A DNA stretch of 64,000 nt. Origin: Microbacterium sp. AG238. Its GTDB lineage: Bacteria; Actinomycetota; Actinomycetes; Actinomycetales; Microbacteriaceae. Shown here one piece after another: positions 16,889-26,337 of this stretch (position 1 is its first letter; each line of letters starts with the position of its first letter). The notes beneath the pieces were generated by a model. That model did no database searches. It was not told the origin of the DNA and worked only from the letters and a program-made list of their open reading frames with translations. The DNA is taken from positions 2,232,001 to 2,296,000 of the forward strand of contig NZ_RAQC01000001.1 of the NCBI RefSeq assembly GCF_003610405.1. Reading direction: 5' to 3'. The translations under genes and the position numbers were made by a program.

Positions 16889-19414
16889 ATGTTCGAGAGA
16901 TTCACGGATCGTGCCCGTCGCGTGGTCGTGCTCGCCCAAGAAGAGGCGAAGATGCTCAACCACAACTACATCGGGACCGAGCACATCCTCCTGGGTCTGA
17001 TCCACGAGGGTGAAGGCGTCGCGGCCAAGGCCCTCGAGAGCCTGGGCATCTCCCTCGACGCCGTGCGCGAGCAGGTACAGGACATCATCGGTCAGGGCCA
17101 GCAGCAGCCGACCGGTCACATCCCGTTCACGCCGCGTGCCAAGAAGGTCCTCGAGCTGTCGCTGCGCGAAGCGCTGCAGCTCGGACACAACTACATCGGC
17201 ACCGAGCACATCCTCCTCGGCCTCATCCGTGAGGGCGAGGGAGTGGCCGCTCAGGTGCTCGTCAAGCTCGGCGCCGACCTGAACAAGGTGCGTCAGCAGG
17301 TCATCCAGCTGCTCAGCGGCTACCAGGGCAAGGAGCCTGCCGGCGCGACCGTCGGCGCGGGCGAGCAGACCCAGGCGCCGCAGGGCGGCTCGGCTGTGCT
17401 CGACCAGTTCGGGCGCAACCTCACCCAGGCCGCGCGCGACAACAAGCTCGACCCCGTGATCGGTCGCGAGAAGGAGATCGAGCGGGTCATGCAGATCCTC
17501 TCGCGTCGCTCCAAGAACAACCCGGTGCTGATCGGCGAGCCCGGCGTCGGCAAGACCGCCGTCGTGGAAGGCCTGGCGCAGGCCATCGTCAAGGGCGATG
17601 TGCCCGAGACGCTCAAGGACAAGCAGGTCTACTCGCTCGACCTCGGCTCGCTCATCGCCGGTTCCCGCTACCGCGGTGACTTCGAGGAACGTCTGAAGAA
17701 GGTCACCAAGGAGATCCGCACCCGCGGCGACATCATCGTCTTCATCGACGAGATCCACTCGCTCGTCGGTGCCGGTGCGGCAGAGGGCGCGATCGACGCC
17801 GCGTCGATCCTCAAGCCGCTGCTCGCCCGCGGCGAGCTCCAGACGATCGGTGCCACGACGCTCGACGAGTACCGCAAGCACTTCGAGAAGGATGCCGCGC
17901 TCGAGCGCCGGTTCCAGCCGATCCAGGTCGGCGAGCCCAGCATCCCTCACGCGATCAACATCCTGAAGGGGCTGCGCGACCGCTACGAGGCGCACCACAA
18001 GGTGCAGATCACCGATGGCGCGCTCGTCGCCGCGGCGAACCTGGCCGACCGGTACGTCAGCGACCGCTTCCTGCCCGACAAGGCCATCGACCTGATCGAC
18101 GAGGCCGGCGCCCGCCTGCGCCTGTCGATCCTGTCGTCGCCGCCCGAGCTGCGCGAATTCGACGAGAAGATCGCCAAGGTCCGCGAGGACAAGGAGCGCG
18201 CGAGCGAGGAGCAGGACTTCGAGAAGGCCGCATCGCTGCGTGACGAGGAGAAGTCGCTGCTCGCCGAGCGCCTGCGCCTCGAGAAGCAGTGGCGCTCGGG
18301 CGACGTGGCCAGCCACGCCGTCGTCGACGAGGGGCTCATCGCCGAAGTGCTCGCCCAGGCCACCGGCATCCCGGTGTTCAAGCTCACCGAGGAGGAGACC
18401 AGCCGTCTCGTCTTCATGGAGAAGGCGCTGCACCAGCGCGTCGTCGGGCAGGAAGAGGCCATCGCGGCCCTCTCCCGCACGATCCGTCGTCAGCGTGCCG
18501 GCCTGAAGGACCCGAAGCGCCCCTCGGGCTCGTTCATCTTCGCCGGCCCCACCGGCGTCGGAAAGACGGAGCTCGCCAAGGCGCTCGCCGAGTTCTTGTT
18601 CGATGACGAGGGCGCGCTGATCTCGCTCGACATGTCGGAGTACGGCGAGAAGCACACCGTCTCGCGTCTGTTCGGCGCCCCTCCCGGATTCGTCGGATTC
18701 GAAGAGGGCGGTCAGCTCACCGAGAAGGTTCGTCGCAAGCCGTTCTCCGTCGTGCTGTTCGACGAGATCGAGAAGGCCCACCCCGACATCTTCAACTCGC
18801 TGCTGCAGATCCTCGAAGAGGGTCGCCTGACGGACGGTCAGGGTCGCGTGGTCGACTTCAAGAACACCGTGATCATCATGACGACGAACCTCGGCTCGTC
18901 GGCGATCGCCGGTGGACCGGTCGGGTTCCAGGTCGAGGGCAACGCGCAGACCAGCTACGAGCGGATGAAGGGCAAGGTCGACGAAGAGCTCAAGCGGCAC
19001 TTCAAGCCCGAGTTCCTCAACCGCGTCGACGATGTCATCGTCTTCCCGCAGCTGAACAAGGCCGAGCTGCGCCAGATCGTCGGCCTGTTCACCAAGCGTC
19101 TGAGCGAGCGCCTGCTCGACCGCGACATGACGGTGGAGCTCTCCGACGCCGCGAAGGACCGCCTCATCGAGATCGGTTTCGACCCGACGCTCGGTGCTCG
19201 TCCGCTGCGTCGTGCGATGCAGCGCGAGGTCGAGGACCAGCTCAGCGAGAAGATCCTGCACGGCGAGCTCAACCCTGGCGACCACGTGAAGGTCGACACC
19301 GAGGGCACGAAGTTCGTCTTCGAGACGGCTCCGCGTGAGGACAAGGTGGCGATCGGCGTCGGCGCTGCCGGCGAGATCGCTGCGACTCCCGACATCGCCG
19401 CCAGCGGCGACTGA
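16889..19414 (+). CDS. clpC: ClpC ATP-dependent Clp protease ATPase subunit
   Basis: 841 residues, full length. Two Clp N repeats (residues 1-75 and 77-150) precede AAA domain 1 (Walker A GEPGVGKT near residue 215, Walker B VFIDEIH), a coiled-coil M domain with the UVR-like [18 protein letters not shown] segment (about 425-460), and AAA domain 2 (GPTGVGKT near residue 553, sensor and C-terminal parts). ClpC unfolds proteins and feeds them to ClpP; in actinobacteria it is usually essential. RBS GAGGAGG precedes the ATG. Followed by a strong terminator, so monocistronic. Confidence 0.98.
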   Translation: MFERFTDRARRVVVLAQEEAKMLNHNYIGTEHILLGLIHEGEGVAAKALESLGISLDAVREQVQDIIGQGQQQPTGHIPFTPRAKKVLELSLREALQLGHNYIGTEHILLGLIREGEGVAAQVLVKLGADLNKVRQQVIQLLSGYQGKEPAGATVGAGEQTQAPQGGSAVLDQFGRNLTQAARDNKLDPVIGREKEIERVMQILSRRSKNNPVLIGEPGVGKTAVVEGLAQAIVKGDVPETLKDKQVYSLDLGSLIAGSRYRGDFEERLKKVTKEIRTRGDIIVFIDEIHSLVGAGAAEGAIDAASILKPLLARGELQTIGATTLDEYRKHFEKDAALERRFQPIQVGEPSIPHAINILKGLRDRYEAHHKVQITDGALVAAANLADRYVSDRFLPDKAIDLIDEAGARLRLSILSSPPELREFDEKIAKVREDKERASEEQDFEKAASLRDEEKSLLAERLRLEKQWRSGDVASHAVVDEGLIAEVLAQATGIPVFKLTEEETSRLVFMEKALHQRVVGQEEAIAALSRTIRRQRAGLKDPKRPSGSFIFAGPTGVGKTELAKALAEFLFDDEGALISLDMSEYGEKHTVSRLFGAPPGFVGFEEGGQLTEKVRRKPFSVVLFDEIEKAHPDIFNSLLQILEEGRLTDGQGRVVDFKNTVIIMTTNLGSSAIAGGPVGFQVEGNAQTSYERMKGKVDEELKRHFKPEFLNRVDDVIVFPQLNKAELRQIVGLFTKRLSERLLDRDMTVELSDAAKDRLIEIGFDPTLGARPLRRAMQREVEDQLSEKILHGELNPGDHVKVDTEGTKFVFETAPREDKVAIGVGAAGEIAATPDIAASGD

Positions 19415-19442
19415 CCGAGGTCGCGCGAGCGACGAATCGCAC

Positions 19443-19474
19443 GGAGGGGCGGATGCTGCGGCATCCGCCCCTCC
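19443..19474 (+). terminator. clpC terminator
   Basis: GGAGGGGCGGATGC and its exact complement form a 14-bp stem with a TGCG tetraloop 28 bases after the clpC stop. Confidence 0.8.
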
Positions 19475-19523
19475 GGCGTTTCCGGGGCGGGAGCTGCCCC
19501 GGCTGGCGGCGGAGAATGGTGGG

Positions 19524-20093
19524 ATGCAGCCGTTTGCCGTCGCTGTCCGTGCCGTCGACAGGATGGATCCCGTTTGGGTGGCCGTCTCCAGGCTACTTCG
19601 CGACTACCACCTGCAGACGGAACATGAGAAGGCTCTGCACGGGGTCACGGCGGGTGGGGTCACGGCGGGTGGAGTGACAGCGGGTGGGGTGACAGCGGGT
19701 GCGGTCGTGGCGGGTGGGGCGGCGGGTGCCGCGCTGCCCGCGAGGTATCGGGTCGAGGTCGACGACCCTGCCGAGGCGTTCGCGGGGGCTGCTGTCGCCG
19801 TCGCCGAGGACGACGTCGGGGCGGTCGGCGTGGTGGTGCTTCAGCCCTCGGGCCGCGACGTAGAGCTGAAGCGGCTGTGGGTCGCGCCCGCCGGACGTCG
19901 ACGGGGAGTCGCGGCGGCTCTCATGACATACGCGAGTGAGCATGCCGAGCGAGCGGAAGCCGACGGGCTGCGGCTGTCGGTCTGGGACTGGCGCTCCGAC
20001 GCGCTCGCCCTCTATCGGTCGCAGGGGTTCACCGTCGAGCCTTCGTGGGAATCGCGCGAGCGGCTGGTCTGCCTGCGCCGAGCCCTGGACTGA
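19524..20093 (+). CDS. GNAT-family acetyltransferase with an internal GVTAG repeat
   Basis: 189 residues from ATG 19524 (GAGAAT six bases upstream). The C-terminal two thirds are a GNAT domain: VELKRLWVAPAGRRRGVAAALM is the acetyl-CoA binding motif A, followed by LRLSVWDWRSDALALYRSQGF. Near residue 40 a stretch of about 25 residues is made of GVTAG repeats encoded by five 15-bp units (19641-19715); it sits in an early loop and the frame is kept. Substrate unknown. Confidence 0.8.
   Translation: MQPFAVAVRAVDRMDPVWVAVSRLLRDYHLQTEHEKALHGVTAGGVTAGGVTAGGVTAGAVVAGGAAGAALPARYRVEVDDPAEAFAGAAVAVAEDDVGAVGVVVLQPSGRDVELKRLWVAPAGRRRGVAAALMTYASEHAERAEADGLRLSVWDWRSDALALYRSQGFTVEPSWESRERLVCLRRALD
19641..19715. 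repeat. 15-bp tandem repeat inside the GNAT gene
   Basis: Five units of GGGGTCACGGCGGGT with increasing divergence. The 15-base period keeps the reading frame, so copy number could change without breaking the gene. Confidence 0.85.
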
Positions 20094-20140
20094 CCTTTCC
20101 GCGTCGGTGCGTCAACCCCTCCTTGCCTTCGTGCCCGGTC

Positions 20141-20223
20141 TGCGTGCCGTCGACAGGCTGAGCGCGGTAGGCGTCGCTCTTCCAGCCGATGTGTATGTGC
20201 TCAGCCTGCGGATGGGACGCGTC
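20141..20223. repeat. Inverted-repeat element, copy 1
   Basis: GCGTGCCGTCGACAGGCTGA at its left and CAGCCTGCGGATGGGACGCG at its right are imperfectly complementary. A second copy in the same orientation lies at 20471-20553. Confidence 0.5.
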
Positions 20224-20244
20224 GCGCGGGTTCAACGCGACTGA

Positions 20245-20395
20245 CCGGGGACGGACTCGGGGCCAGAGTCGGACTCGGGCTCGGGCTCGGACTCGGACTC
20301 GGACTGGGGCTGGGGCTGGGGCTGTGGCTGTGGCTGTGGCTGTGGCTGGGACTGGGGCTGGGGCTGGGGCTGCTGTGGCTGTGCCCGGGGGCGTG
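20245..20395. repeat. Hexanucleotide-type microsatellite
   Basis: About 150 bases built from GGACTC, GGGCTC, GGGCTG and GGCTGT units. Open frames through it are compositional artefacts. The whole 20094-20634 gap has no gene I can support. Confidence 0.8.
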
Positions 20396-20470
20396 AACCT
20401 TGGCCCAGGCCCCGTTGTGGGCCTACTGGGGCACGGCTCTGCGTGGGGACGTCTACCGATCGCGGGTGTG

Positions 20471-20553
20471 GCGTGCCGCCAACAGGCTGAGCATGGCCGG
20501 CACCGCCGCGATCGTCGCTTCGGGCGGGCCCAGCCTGTCGACGGGACGCGTCG
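20471..20553. repeat. Inverted-repeat element, copy 2
   Basis: GCGTGCCGCCAACAGGCTGA and CAGCCTGTCGACGGGACGCG repeat the ends of the element at 20141, so two copies bracket the microsatellite. Confidence 0.5.
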
Positions 20554-20634
20554 TGCCGAGATCCCCGCGCCCGGCTGCGCCAGGCTGCGCCGAGCGCGGC
20601 GTCGGTGTGTGACCGGCGCGAAACACAGCGGCTC

Positions 20635-20640
20635 TACGAT
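20635..20640 (+). promoter_or_regulatory. Leaderless -10 element TACGAT
   Basis: TACGAT, six bases, GTG 20647. Confidence 0.6.
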
Positions 20641-20646
20641 CGGCGC

Positions 20647-21396
20647 GTGAGCAGCGAAAACGCCACGACGGCGCCCCGGCCCGTCATCGGCTTGACGACC
20701 TACCTCGAGCGCGCCCGTCAGGGGGTGTGGGACGTGCGGGCGAGCTTCCTGCCGCAGCAGTACTTCGACGGCGTGACCGCATCGGGCGGTGCCGCCATCC
20801 TGCTTCCGCCGCAGCCGGCACCCGTGCCTGCCGCCGATGTCGTGCTCGACCGGATCGACGGGCTCGTGCTCACGGGCGGCCTCGATGTGCAGCCCGAGCT
20901 GTACGGGGCCGAGCGGCATCCGCTGACGGATCCGGCCCGGCCGGATCGCGACGACTGGGAGCTCGCCCTGCTGCGCGGTGCCCGTGAGCGTGGCATCCCG
21001 GTTCTGGGCATCTGCCGCGGTCTGCAGCTCATCAACGTCGATGCGGGCGGCACCCTCCACCAGCACCTTCCGGACGTGCTGGGCACCGACCGATACCAGC
21101 TCGGGAGCGGCGTCTTCGCGCGGAACGATGTCGCGGTCTCAGCCGGGACGATGTTGTCGGAGCTCGTGGGGACAGGCTCGCTCACCGTGAGCAGCTACCA
21201 CCACCAGGGCATCGACCGGCTCGGCGAGGACCTCGTCGTGTCGGCCCGCAGCGGCGAAGGTCTGCCGCAGGCGATCGAGTCGCCCGGCTCCGACTTCCTC
21301 GTTGCGGTGCAGTGGCACCCCGAGGAGGACGCCGCCGACCGCCGGCTGTTCCTCGGCCTGGTCGCCGCGGCGACAGAGTACGCCGCGGGTCGCTGA
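20647..21396 (+). CDS. Gamma-glutamyl-gamma-aminobutyrate hydrolase family protein (PuuD-like)
   Basis: 249 residues, class I glutamine amidotransferase fold used as a stand-alone hydrolase. The catalytic triad is visible: Cys123 in GICRGLQLIN, His224 and Glu226 in QWHPEE. The oxyanion strand reads DGLVLTGGLDV. Such enzymes release GABA or amines from gamma-glutamylated intermediates, or act in related degradations. Start GTG 20647 is set by the leaderless promoter. No polyamine genes are adjacent, so the substrate is open. Confidence 0.85.
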   Translation: MSSENATTAPRPVIGLTTYLERARQGVWDVRASFLPQQYFDGVTASGGAAILLPPQPAPVPAADVVLDRIDGLVLTGGLDVQPELYGAERHPLTDPARPDRDDWELALLRGARERGIPVLGICRGLQLINVDAGGTLHQHLPDVLGTDRYQLGSGVFARNDVAVSAGTMLSELVGTGSLTVSSYHHQGIDRLGEDLVVSARSGEGLPQAIESPGSDFLVAVQWHPEEDAADRRLFLGLVAAATEYAAGR

Positions 21397-21550
21397 CCCC
21401 CCGGCATCCCTGGCTCGTTCTTGTTGCGCTGGCCGTGCGCGAATGCAAGCGTTCGTGGCCGACACCCCGACCCCGGATGCCTCGGCCCGGCGTGTCGACT
21501 CGGATCTCTTGCATCCGCGCTCGCAGAGGGACACCCGGATGCCGTCGGGG

Positions 21551-22435
21551 TCAGGGTTCGAGAGGGGCGACGTCGACCGAGACGCGCAGGGTCGAGGTCT
21601 TCGCCTCGGTGAAGATGATGCCCTTCACGGGCGAGACGTCGCCGTAGTCCCTGCCCCATGCGACGGTGACGTACCGGTCGTTCGCCCACTGGTCGTTCGT
21701 CGGATCGATCGCGAGCCACTGGTCGGTGCCCGGAAGCCACACCGCGAGCCAGGCGTGCGAGGCGTCGGCGCCGAAGACGCGCTCCTTGCCGGGCGGCGGC
21801 TGCGTCGCGAGGTACCCCGACACGTAGCGCGCCGCGACACCGTGCGAGCGAAGGCATGCGAGGGCGACGTGGGCGAAATCCTGGCAGACGCCGGCCCGCT
21901 TCTCCAGCGCGTCGGCGACGGTGCTCGTGACCGTCGTCGCCGTGCTGTCGTAGTCGAAGTCGGTGTAGATCCGGTGCATCAAGTCGCTCGCGGCTTCGCC
22001 GATCGGGCGTCCCGGGGTGAGCGAGACCGCACCGTAGGCGGCGGTGGCCTCGGACTGCGCGACGCGCGGGGAGGGGAGAGCGAACTCGGCGGCGCGCCAC
22101 GCCCCCTCCTGGTCGGGATGCCGCAGCGGCCGGGCCGCCTCCCAGGGCAGGGCGAGTGCCGCCGGGTCGTACTCTGGAGCGGTGACGATGACCTGGCTGG
22201 AGGCCTCGATCGACAGCGCCTCGTGCGCGGCGGTGACATGGAAGTACGTCGACCAATTGCCGAAGTAGTCGGAGTCGCGCCGCATGTCGCCCGGGGCCGG
22301 CGAGACGACGACATCCGCCTCGCGCACCCGCTGCCCGGGCAGTTCGCGCGGTATCAGGTGGAACTGCCCGACGCTGTCTTCGACGGGATCGCTGTACGTG
22401 TACGCGGTGCGATGCCAGACGCGGTACTGCTTCAC
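21551..22435 (-). CDS. Transglutaminase-like cysteine peptidase family protein
   Basis: 294 residues: an N-terminal beta-rich domain (residues 1-90, KQYRVWHRTAYTYSDPVED start typical of bacterial transglutaminase N) and a transglutaminase core with Cys184 (RAGVCQDFAHV), His227 (DASHAWLAVW) and Asp244 (IDPTNDQW). GTG start overlaps the stop of the upstream ATP-grasp/alpha-E gene as GTGA. This gene pair is widespread; a role in peptide or protein amide chemistry is suspected but unproven. Confidence 0.88.
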   Translation of the reverse strand: MKQYRVWHRTAYTYSDPVEDSVGQFHLIPRELPGQRVREADVVVSPAPGDMRRDSDYFGNWSTYFHVTAAHEALSIEASSQVIVTAPEYDPAALALPWEAARPLRHPDQEGAWRAAEFALPSPRVAQSEATAAYGAVSLTPGRPIGEAASDLMHRIYTDFDYDSTATTVTSTVADALEKRAGVCQDFAHVALACLRSHGVAARYVSGYLATQPPPGKERVFGADASHAWLAVWLPGTDQWLAIDPTNDQWANDRYVTVAWGRDYGDVSPVKGIIFTEAKTSTLRVSVDVAPLEP

Positions 22436-24951
22436 GCGCGGGCCTCCATCAGTTCCTCGATGAGGGCCAGCGACGACAGCGCGACCGGGGGCGGGCCGCT
22501 CTCGAAGTGCAGCTCGTCGATCGCGTCGCCGAGCTGCTCGAGCTGGGCCGTGAGGTCGTCGAGCAGGTCGGCGAGCGGAGAGCGGATGCCGTCGACGGCA
22601 TCCCCCAGCGCATCGGTGTCGATCGCGCTGACGAGGGTCTCGAGGTCGTCGACCAGACGCTCGGGCCGTGTCGACCCCGTCGATGCCGGCGCCGACGCGA
22701 GATGGGTCCGCAGCTCGGCGAGGCAGAACGCCAGCGACCGGGGGTTGTCGGGGTCGCGTAGCAGCAGGTCGAGCACGTCGCCCAGGCGCACCGCGCCACG
22801 GAACCGTCGTCGGTGGGTGACGATGCTCTCCGATGCGGTGAGAAGCGCCTCGAGCACGGCCCGTTCGGTCCGCGCGTCGCGGCGGTCGACGACGACGCGC
22901 AGGATGTGGCAGACCTGCAGCGCGCGCTCGAGGAAACGCCCCGCCTCGATGAAGTGCCATCCGGTGTCGCGCATCATGTTGGCCGACACGCCCTGCAGCG
23001 ACAGGACGACGGTGAGCATGCGCCCCGCCGACTCGGCCGTGCGGTGCGCGTGCGGCGATGCCCGCAGGGCGCGGGAGGCCCGTTCGATGCCGGCGAAGAC
23101 GCGCCACGTGTCGCCCGACAGCTGGTCGCGCACGCCGTCGAGCGCGTCGCGCAGCCGGCTGAGCGCGTGGGCGGTCGAGCCAACCCGTGCGGCGTCGAGC
23201 AGCAGCGACCGGAAGTCGGCGTCGGCGGCATCCGGCCCCGGACCGGCGAGCCGCTTGATGGCGTCGCGCAGCACGCGGGCGCTCGTGTGGCTGGCACGAC
23301 CGGCGCCGGCCAGGTCGAGCTGCTGCTGTGCCGTGAGCACCAGCCGCAGCAGGTCCTCCGCCCGCTCGGCGTACCGCCCCGACCAGAACATGTCGTCGAG
23401 GGCGCGCGGCGCGATGCTCGGGGCGCTGCGGCCACCGGGGAGCGGACCGATCTCGTTGAGGCCCTGATCGGCGTCGCCCTCAGCGGCCTTCAGTACCCAG
23501 ACGTCCTTCGTGGTCGGCGCCGCATCGGGGCTCTCGCGCACGGTGGCGAGTCCGCCGAGGAGGGGGCGGTACGCCGAGCCGTGACGCAGCGTGAAGGCCC
23601 GGAAGATCAGAGCGCGCGCGCGTGCACCGTCGCCGGCCCACACGGGGGCCTGCGAGAGGGGCAGCAGCTCCTGCCCGACGTAGCGGTGCGGTGCGGCCTC
23701 GATGCGAGCGGCGACGGCCGCGGCATCCAGTCCTGTCAGATCGCGGCGTGATCCGTCGAGGGTCCGCACGAAGAGGGAGGGATCCTCCGACCGGACGCGA
23801 TCGAGAACGACCGCGCGCGCCTCGTCGTCGCCGCACCACCACGTCGGCACGGCGGGCAGGCGCAGCTGCTCGCCGAGCAGGGCTTCGCAGGCCGCGGGCA
23901 GATAGGGCAGCAGGGCGGGGTTCTCCAAGACGCCGGCGCCGAGCCCGTTCACGAGCCGCACCGTCCCGCGGCGCACCGCCTCGGTGAGGCCGGCGACGCC
24001 CAGACGCGAGTCGGAGCGCAGCTCGAGCGGATCGCACCACTCCGCGTCGACGCGGCGCAGGATGACGTCGACCTGCTCGGTCGGTTCTCTGCGCGGCCAT
24101 CCGGTGGGCTTCATCCACACCCGGCCGCCACGCACGACGAGGTCGCTGCCCTGCACGAGCGACAGGCCCAGGCCTCGCGCGAGGAAAGCCTGATCGAACG
24201 CCGTCTCGGAGTGCGGGCCGGGGGTCAGGACGACCACGCGCGGCTCGGCGACGCCCTCGGGCGCTGACGCGGCGAGCGTCGCGTGCAGGGCCGAGAAGTA
24301 CGGCTCCATGCGGTGCGGGTCGCTCTGCTGGTACAGGTCAGGCAGCACCTGCGAGATGACGCGCCGGTTCTCCATCGCGAACCCCAGGCCCGACGGCGCC
24401 TGCACGCGGTCGGCGAGCACCCGCCATTCGCCGTCGGCGTCGCGTCCGAGGTCGGTTCCCGACAGCAGCAGCGGATGCCGGTCGGCCGCCGTCGACCGCG
24501 CGAGAGGGCGGAGGAATCCCGAGTGGCCCAGCACGGCCGCGGCCGGGATGGTTCCCGATGAGAGCAGGCTCTGCGGTCCGTAGAGGTCGGCGAGGACGGC
24601 GTTCAGCAGCTCGGCGCGCTGCGCGAGGCCCGTCTCGAGCCGCGCCCAGGCGGCCGCGTCGACGACCAAAGGGACCGGGTCGAGCTGCCACGGCTGGGCG
24701 CCGCTGTCGGGGCGGACGTAGGTCACACCGTCGTCAGCGAGGAAACGGGTGATCTCGCCCTCGACGCGGGCCAGCTCGGACGGGGTCAAGGCCAGCGCGA
24801 GGCCGGCGAGTGACTGCCAGGCGGGGCGGAGGCTGCCGTCGGCATCGACCACCTCGTCGTAGCGCGAAAGGTCGGCGGGGCCGTGGGGGAGCGACGACAG
24901 AGGCAGTGTCGGCTGGGACACTGCGGCTGCGTAGTCACGGAGCACGCTCAC
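22432..24951 (-). CDS. Circularly permuted ATP-grasp protein fused to an alpha-E domain
   Basis: 839 residues. Residues about 1-470 are a circularly permuted ATP-grasp type 2 domain (DUF404/DUF407 style: GVTYVRPDSGAQPWQLDPVP, GLGFAMENRRVISQVLP, VVVLTPGPHSETAFDQAFLA, RVWMKPTGWPRREP), expected to ligate an amine to a carboxylate at the cost of ATP. Residues about 510-839 are the helical alpha-E (DUF403) domain beginning ALDDMFWSGRYAERAEDLLR. The two are often separate genes; here they are fused. Coupled to the downstream transglutaminase-like gene. Confidence 0.88.
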   Translation of the reverse strand: MSVLRDYAAAVSQPTLPLSSLPHGPADLSRYDEVVDADGSLRPAWQSLAGLALALTPSELARVEGEITRFLADDGVTYVRPDSGAQPWQLDPVPLVVDAAAWARLETGLAQRAELLNAVLADLYGPQSLLSSGTIPAAAVLGHSGFLRPLARSTAADRHPLLLSGTDLGRDADGEWRVLADRVQAPSGLGFAMENRRVISQVLPDLYQQSDPHRMEPYFSALHATLAASAPEGVAEPRVVVLTPGPHSETAFDQAFLARGLGLSLVQGSDLVVRGGRVWMKPTGWPRREPTEQVDVILRRVDAEWCDPLELRSDSRLGVAGLTEAVRRGTVRLVNGLGAGVLENPALLPYLPAACEALLGEQLRLPAVPTWWCGDDEARAVVLDRVRSEDPSLFVRTLDGSRRDLTGLDAAAVAARIEAAPHRYVGQELLPLSQAPVWAGDGARARALIFRAFTLRHGSAYRPLLGGLATVRESPDAAPTTKDVWVLKAAEGDADQGLNEIGPLPGGRSAPSIAPRALDDMFWSGRYAERAEDLLRLVLTAQQQLDLAGAGRASHTSARVLRDAIKRLAGPGPDAADADFRSLLLDAARVGSTAHALSRLRDALDGVRDQLSGDTWRVFAGIERASRALRASPHAHRTAESAGRMLTVVLSLQGVSANMMRDTGWHFIEAGRFLERALQVCHILRVVVDRRDARTERAVLEALLTASESIVTHRRRFRGAVRLGDVLDLLLRDPDNPRSLAFCLAELRTHLASAPASTGSTRPERLVDDLETLVSAIDTDALGDAVDGIRSPLADLLDDLTAQLEQLGDAIDELHFESGPPPVALSSLALIEELMEARA

Positions 24952-25007
24952 GTCGGCACTCCAAAGCGGGAGGGATCTCGGGCTGAGGCAACCTTACCGG
25001 CGCGGAC

Positions 25008-25013
25008 TATCGT
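25008..25013 (+). promoter_or_regulatory. Leaderless -10 element TATCGT
   Basis: TATCGT, six bases, GTG 25020. The divergent ATP-grasp gene starts 69 bases to the left. Confidence 0.6.
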
Positions 25014-25019
25014 TGAGGT

Positions 25020-25532
25020 GTGAGCTCCGACGACCCGGCCTTCGTCGTCCGCCCCGCGAGGGCGAGCGATGTCCGCGGCATCCGCGAGATGCTCGACCCC
25101 TGGGTGCAGCGACGAATCCTGCTCGGCAAAGACCTCGTCGTGCTCTTCGAGTCGGTGCAGGAGTTCGTCGTCGCCGAGGCCGACGGCCGGCTGGTCGGAT
25201 GCGGCGCCCTCCACGTCATGTGGGAGGACCTCGGAGAGGTGCGCACCCTCATCGTCGTCGACGAGTGGCTCCACCGCGGAGTGGGCGGCGCGATCGTCGA
25301 CCGGCTCGAGCAGAACGCCCGGGAGCTCGGCCTCTCGCGGCTGTTCTGCCTCACCTTCGAGGTCGACTTCTTCGCGCGCCGCGGGTTCGAGGCGATCGGC
25401 GAGCAGGTCGTCGACGCCGACGTCTACTCGCAGCTGCTGCGAAGCCCCGACGAGGGCATCGCCGAGTTCCTCGACCTCGCGCACGTCAAGCCCAACACCC
25501 TGGGCAACACCCGGATGCTGAAGCACCTCTAG
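25020..25532 (+). CDS. GNAT-family amino-acid N-acetyltransferase (N-acetylglutamate synthase type)
   Basis: 170 residues, single GNAT domain. Motifs: FVVRPARASDVRGIREML opening, VGCGALHVMWEDLGEVRTLIV, WLHRGVGGAIVDRLEQNARE (acetyl-CoA site), FFARRGFEAIG. The pattern resembles the short actinobacterial N-acetylglutamate synthases used for arginine biosynthesis, but other arg genes are absent here, so the exact substrate is an inference. Confidence 0.8.
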   Translation: MSSDDPAFVVRPARASDVRGIREMLDPWVQRRILLGKDLVVLFESVQEFVVAEADGRLVGCGALHVMWEDLGEVRTLIVVDEWLHRGVGGAIVDRLEQNARELGLSRLFCLTFEVDFFARRGFEAIGEQVVDADVYSQLLRSPDEGIAEFLDLAHVKPNTLGNTRMLKHL

Positions 25533-25565
25533 GCGTGCCGCCCCGGCGGCATCCGGCCCGCGCCC

Positions 25566-25571
25566 TACCCT
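25566..25571 (+). promoter_or_regulatory. Leaderless -10 element TACCCT
   Basis: TACCCT, six bases, ATG 25578. Confidence 0.55.
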
Positions 25572-25577
25572 GGCTTC

Positions 25578-26249
25578 ATGACCGACACGCCGCCCCGACG
25601 CCGTCATTCGCCCGCGGTCTACCGTCGCCGACGACTCGCGCTGCTGCTCGTCGTGCTGCTCATCATCGCCGCGGTCGTGCTGGCATTCTGGCGGCCGTGG
25701 GAGGGGGGCGCATCCGATGGTCCGGCTCAGCCCGCGTCGTCGGATGCCGCGGCCTCGCCCTCGTCGTCGCCGTCCGATGCCGGGGGCGACGCGCCCGAGC
25801 CGTCGACATCCGCGAGTGAGCCGTCGCAGGATGCCGCGGCGGAGGAGGTCGAAGCATGCTCGGCGCGCTCGGTGCAGGTCTCAGCGGTCACCGATAAGGA
25901 CTCGTACGGCGCCGGGGAGCTGCCGCAGCTGTCGATCTCGCTGACGAACGCGGGGGCGGAGGCCTGCCTGCTCAACGTCGGAACGGCGACGCAGAAGCTC
26001 ACGGTGTCGAGCGGTCCCGACGTCTGGTGGCGCTCGACCGACTGCCAGAGCGAGTCGAGCGACCAGGTGGTGCAGATCGATCCGGGGCAGACGGTGTCGA
26101 GCGTGACCCCCATCACGTGGGATCGCACGCGCTCGTCGGTGGACAGCTGTGACGGAGAGCGCCCGGCCGCGCCCGCGGGCTACTTCAATCTCGCCGTGGA
26201 GATCGGCGGGTTGGCGGCGCAGCAGGAGCGCCAGTTCGTCCTGCGCTGA
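25578..26249 (+). CDS. Membrane-anchored extracytoplasmic protein of unknown function
   Basis: 223 residues: short basic N-terminus, one membrane segment (about 21-41), a Ser/Ala/Pro/Asp-rich linker (about 50-95), then a compact all-beta domain with four cysteines (EACSA, EACLLN, TDCQSES, DSCDGE). Topology would put the domain outside. The domain resembles DUF4232-like extracellular modules, with low certainty. Confidence 0.7.
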   Translation: MTDTPPRRRHSPAVYRRRRLALLLVVLLIIAAVVLAFWRPWEGGASDGPAQPASSDAAASPSSSPSDAGGDAPEPSTSASEPSQDAAAEEVEACSARSVQVSAVTDKDSYGAGELPQLSISLTNAGAEACLLNVGTATQKLTVSSGPDVWWRSTDCQSESSDQVVQIDPGQTVSSVTPITWDRTRSSVDSCDGERPAAPAGYFNLAVEIGGLAAQQERQFVLR

Positions 26250-26273
26250 CCGGCGTTCGCGGCCCCGCAGGAG

Positions 26274-26293
26274 AGTGAGACTTTTCTCACTCG
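26274..26293. promoter_or_regulatory. 8-bp perfect inverted repeat
   Basis: GAGTGAGA and TCTCACTC around CTTT, 25 bases after a stop codon and ahead of the putative small RNA. It could be a terminator without a strong T tract or an operator. Confidence 0.4.
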
Positions 26294-26337
26294 ACGGGAC
26301 GAGACAGACGCCGGGGTGCGGACGTAACCTGGAGTCA

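Noticed and set aside
16838..19285. 815-codon open frame antisense to clpC
   Set aside because: It is a composition shadow of a highly conserved gene with the expected Leu/Glu/Asp/Arg-rich translation; no RBS or domain.
20160..20400. Coding frames through the hexanucleotide tract
   Set aside because: Pro-Ala-Pro-Val or Leu-Gly type repeats caused by the microsatellite on either strand.
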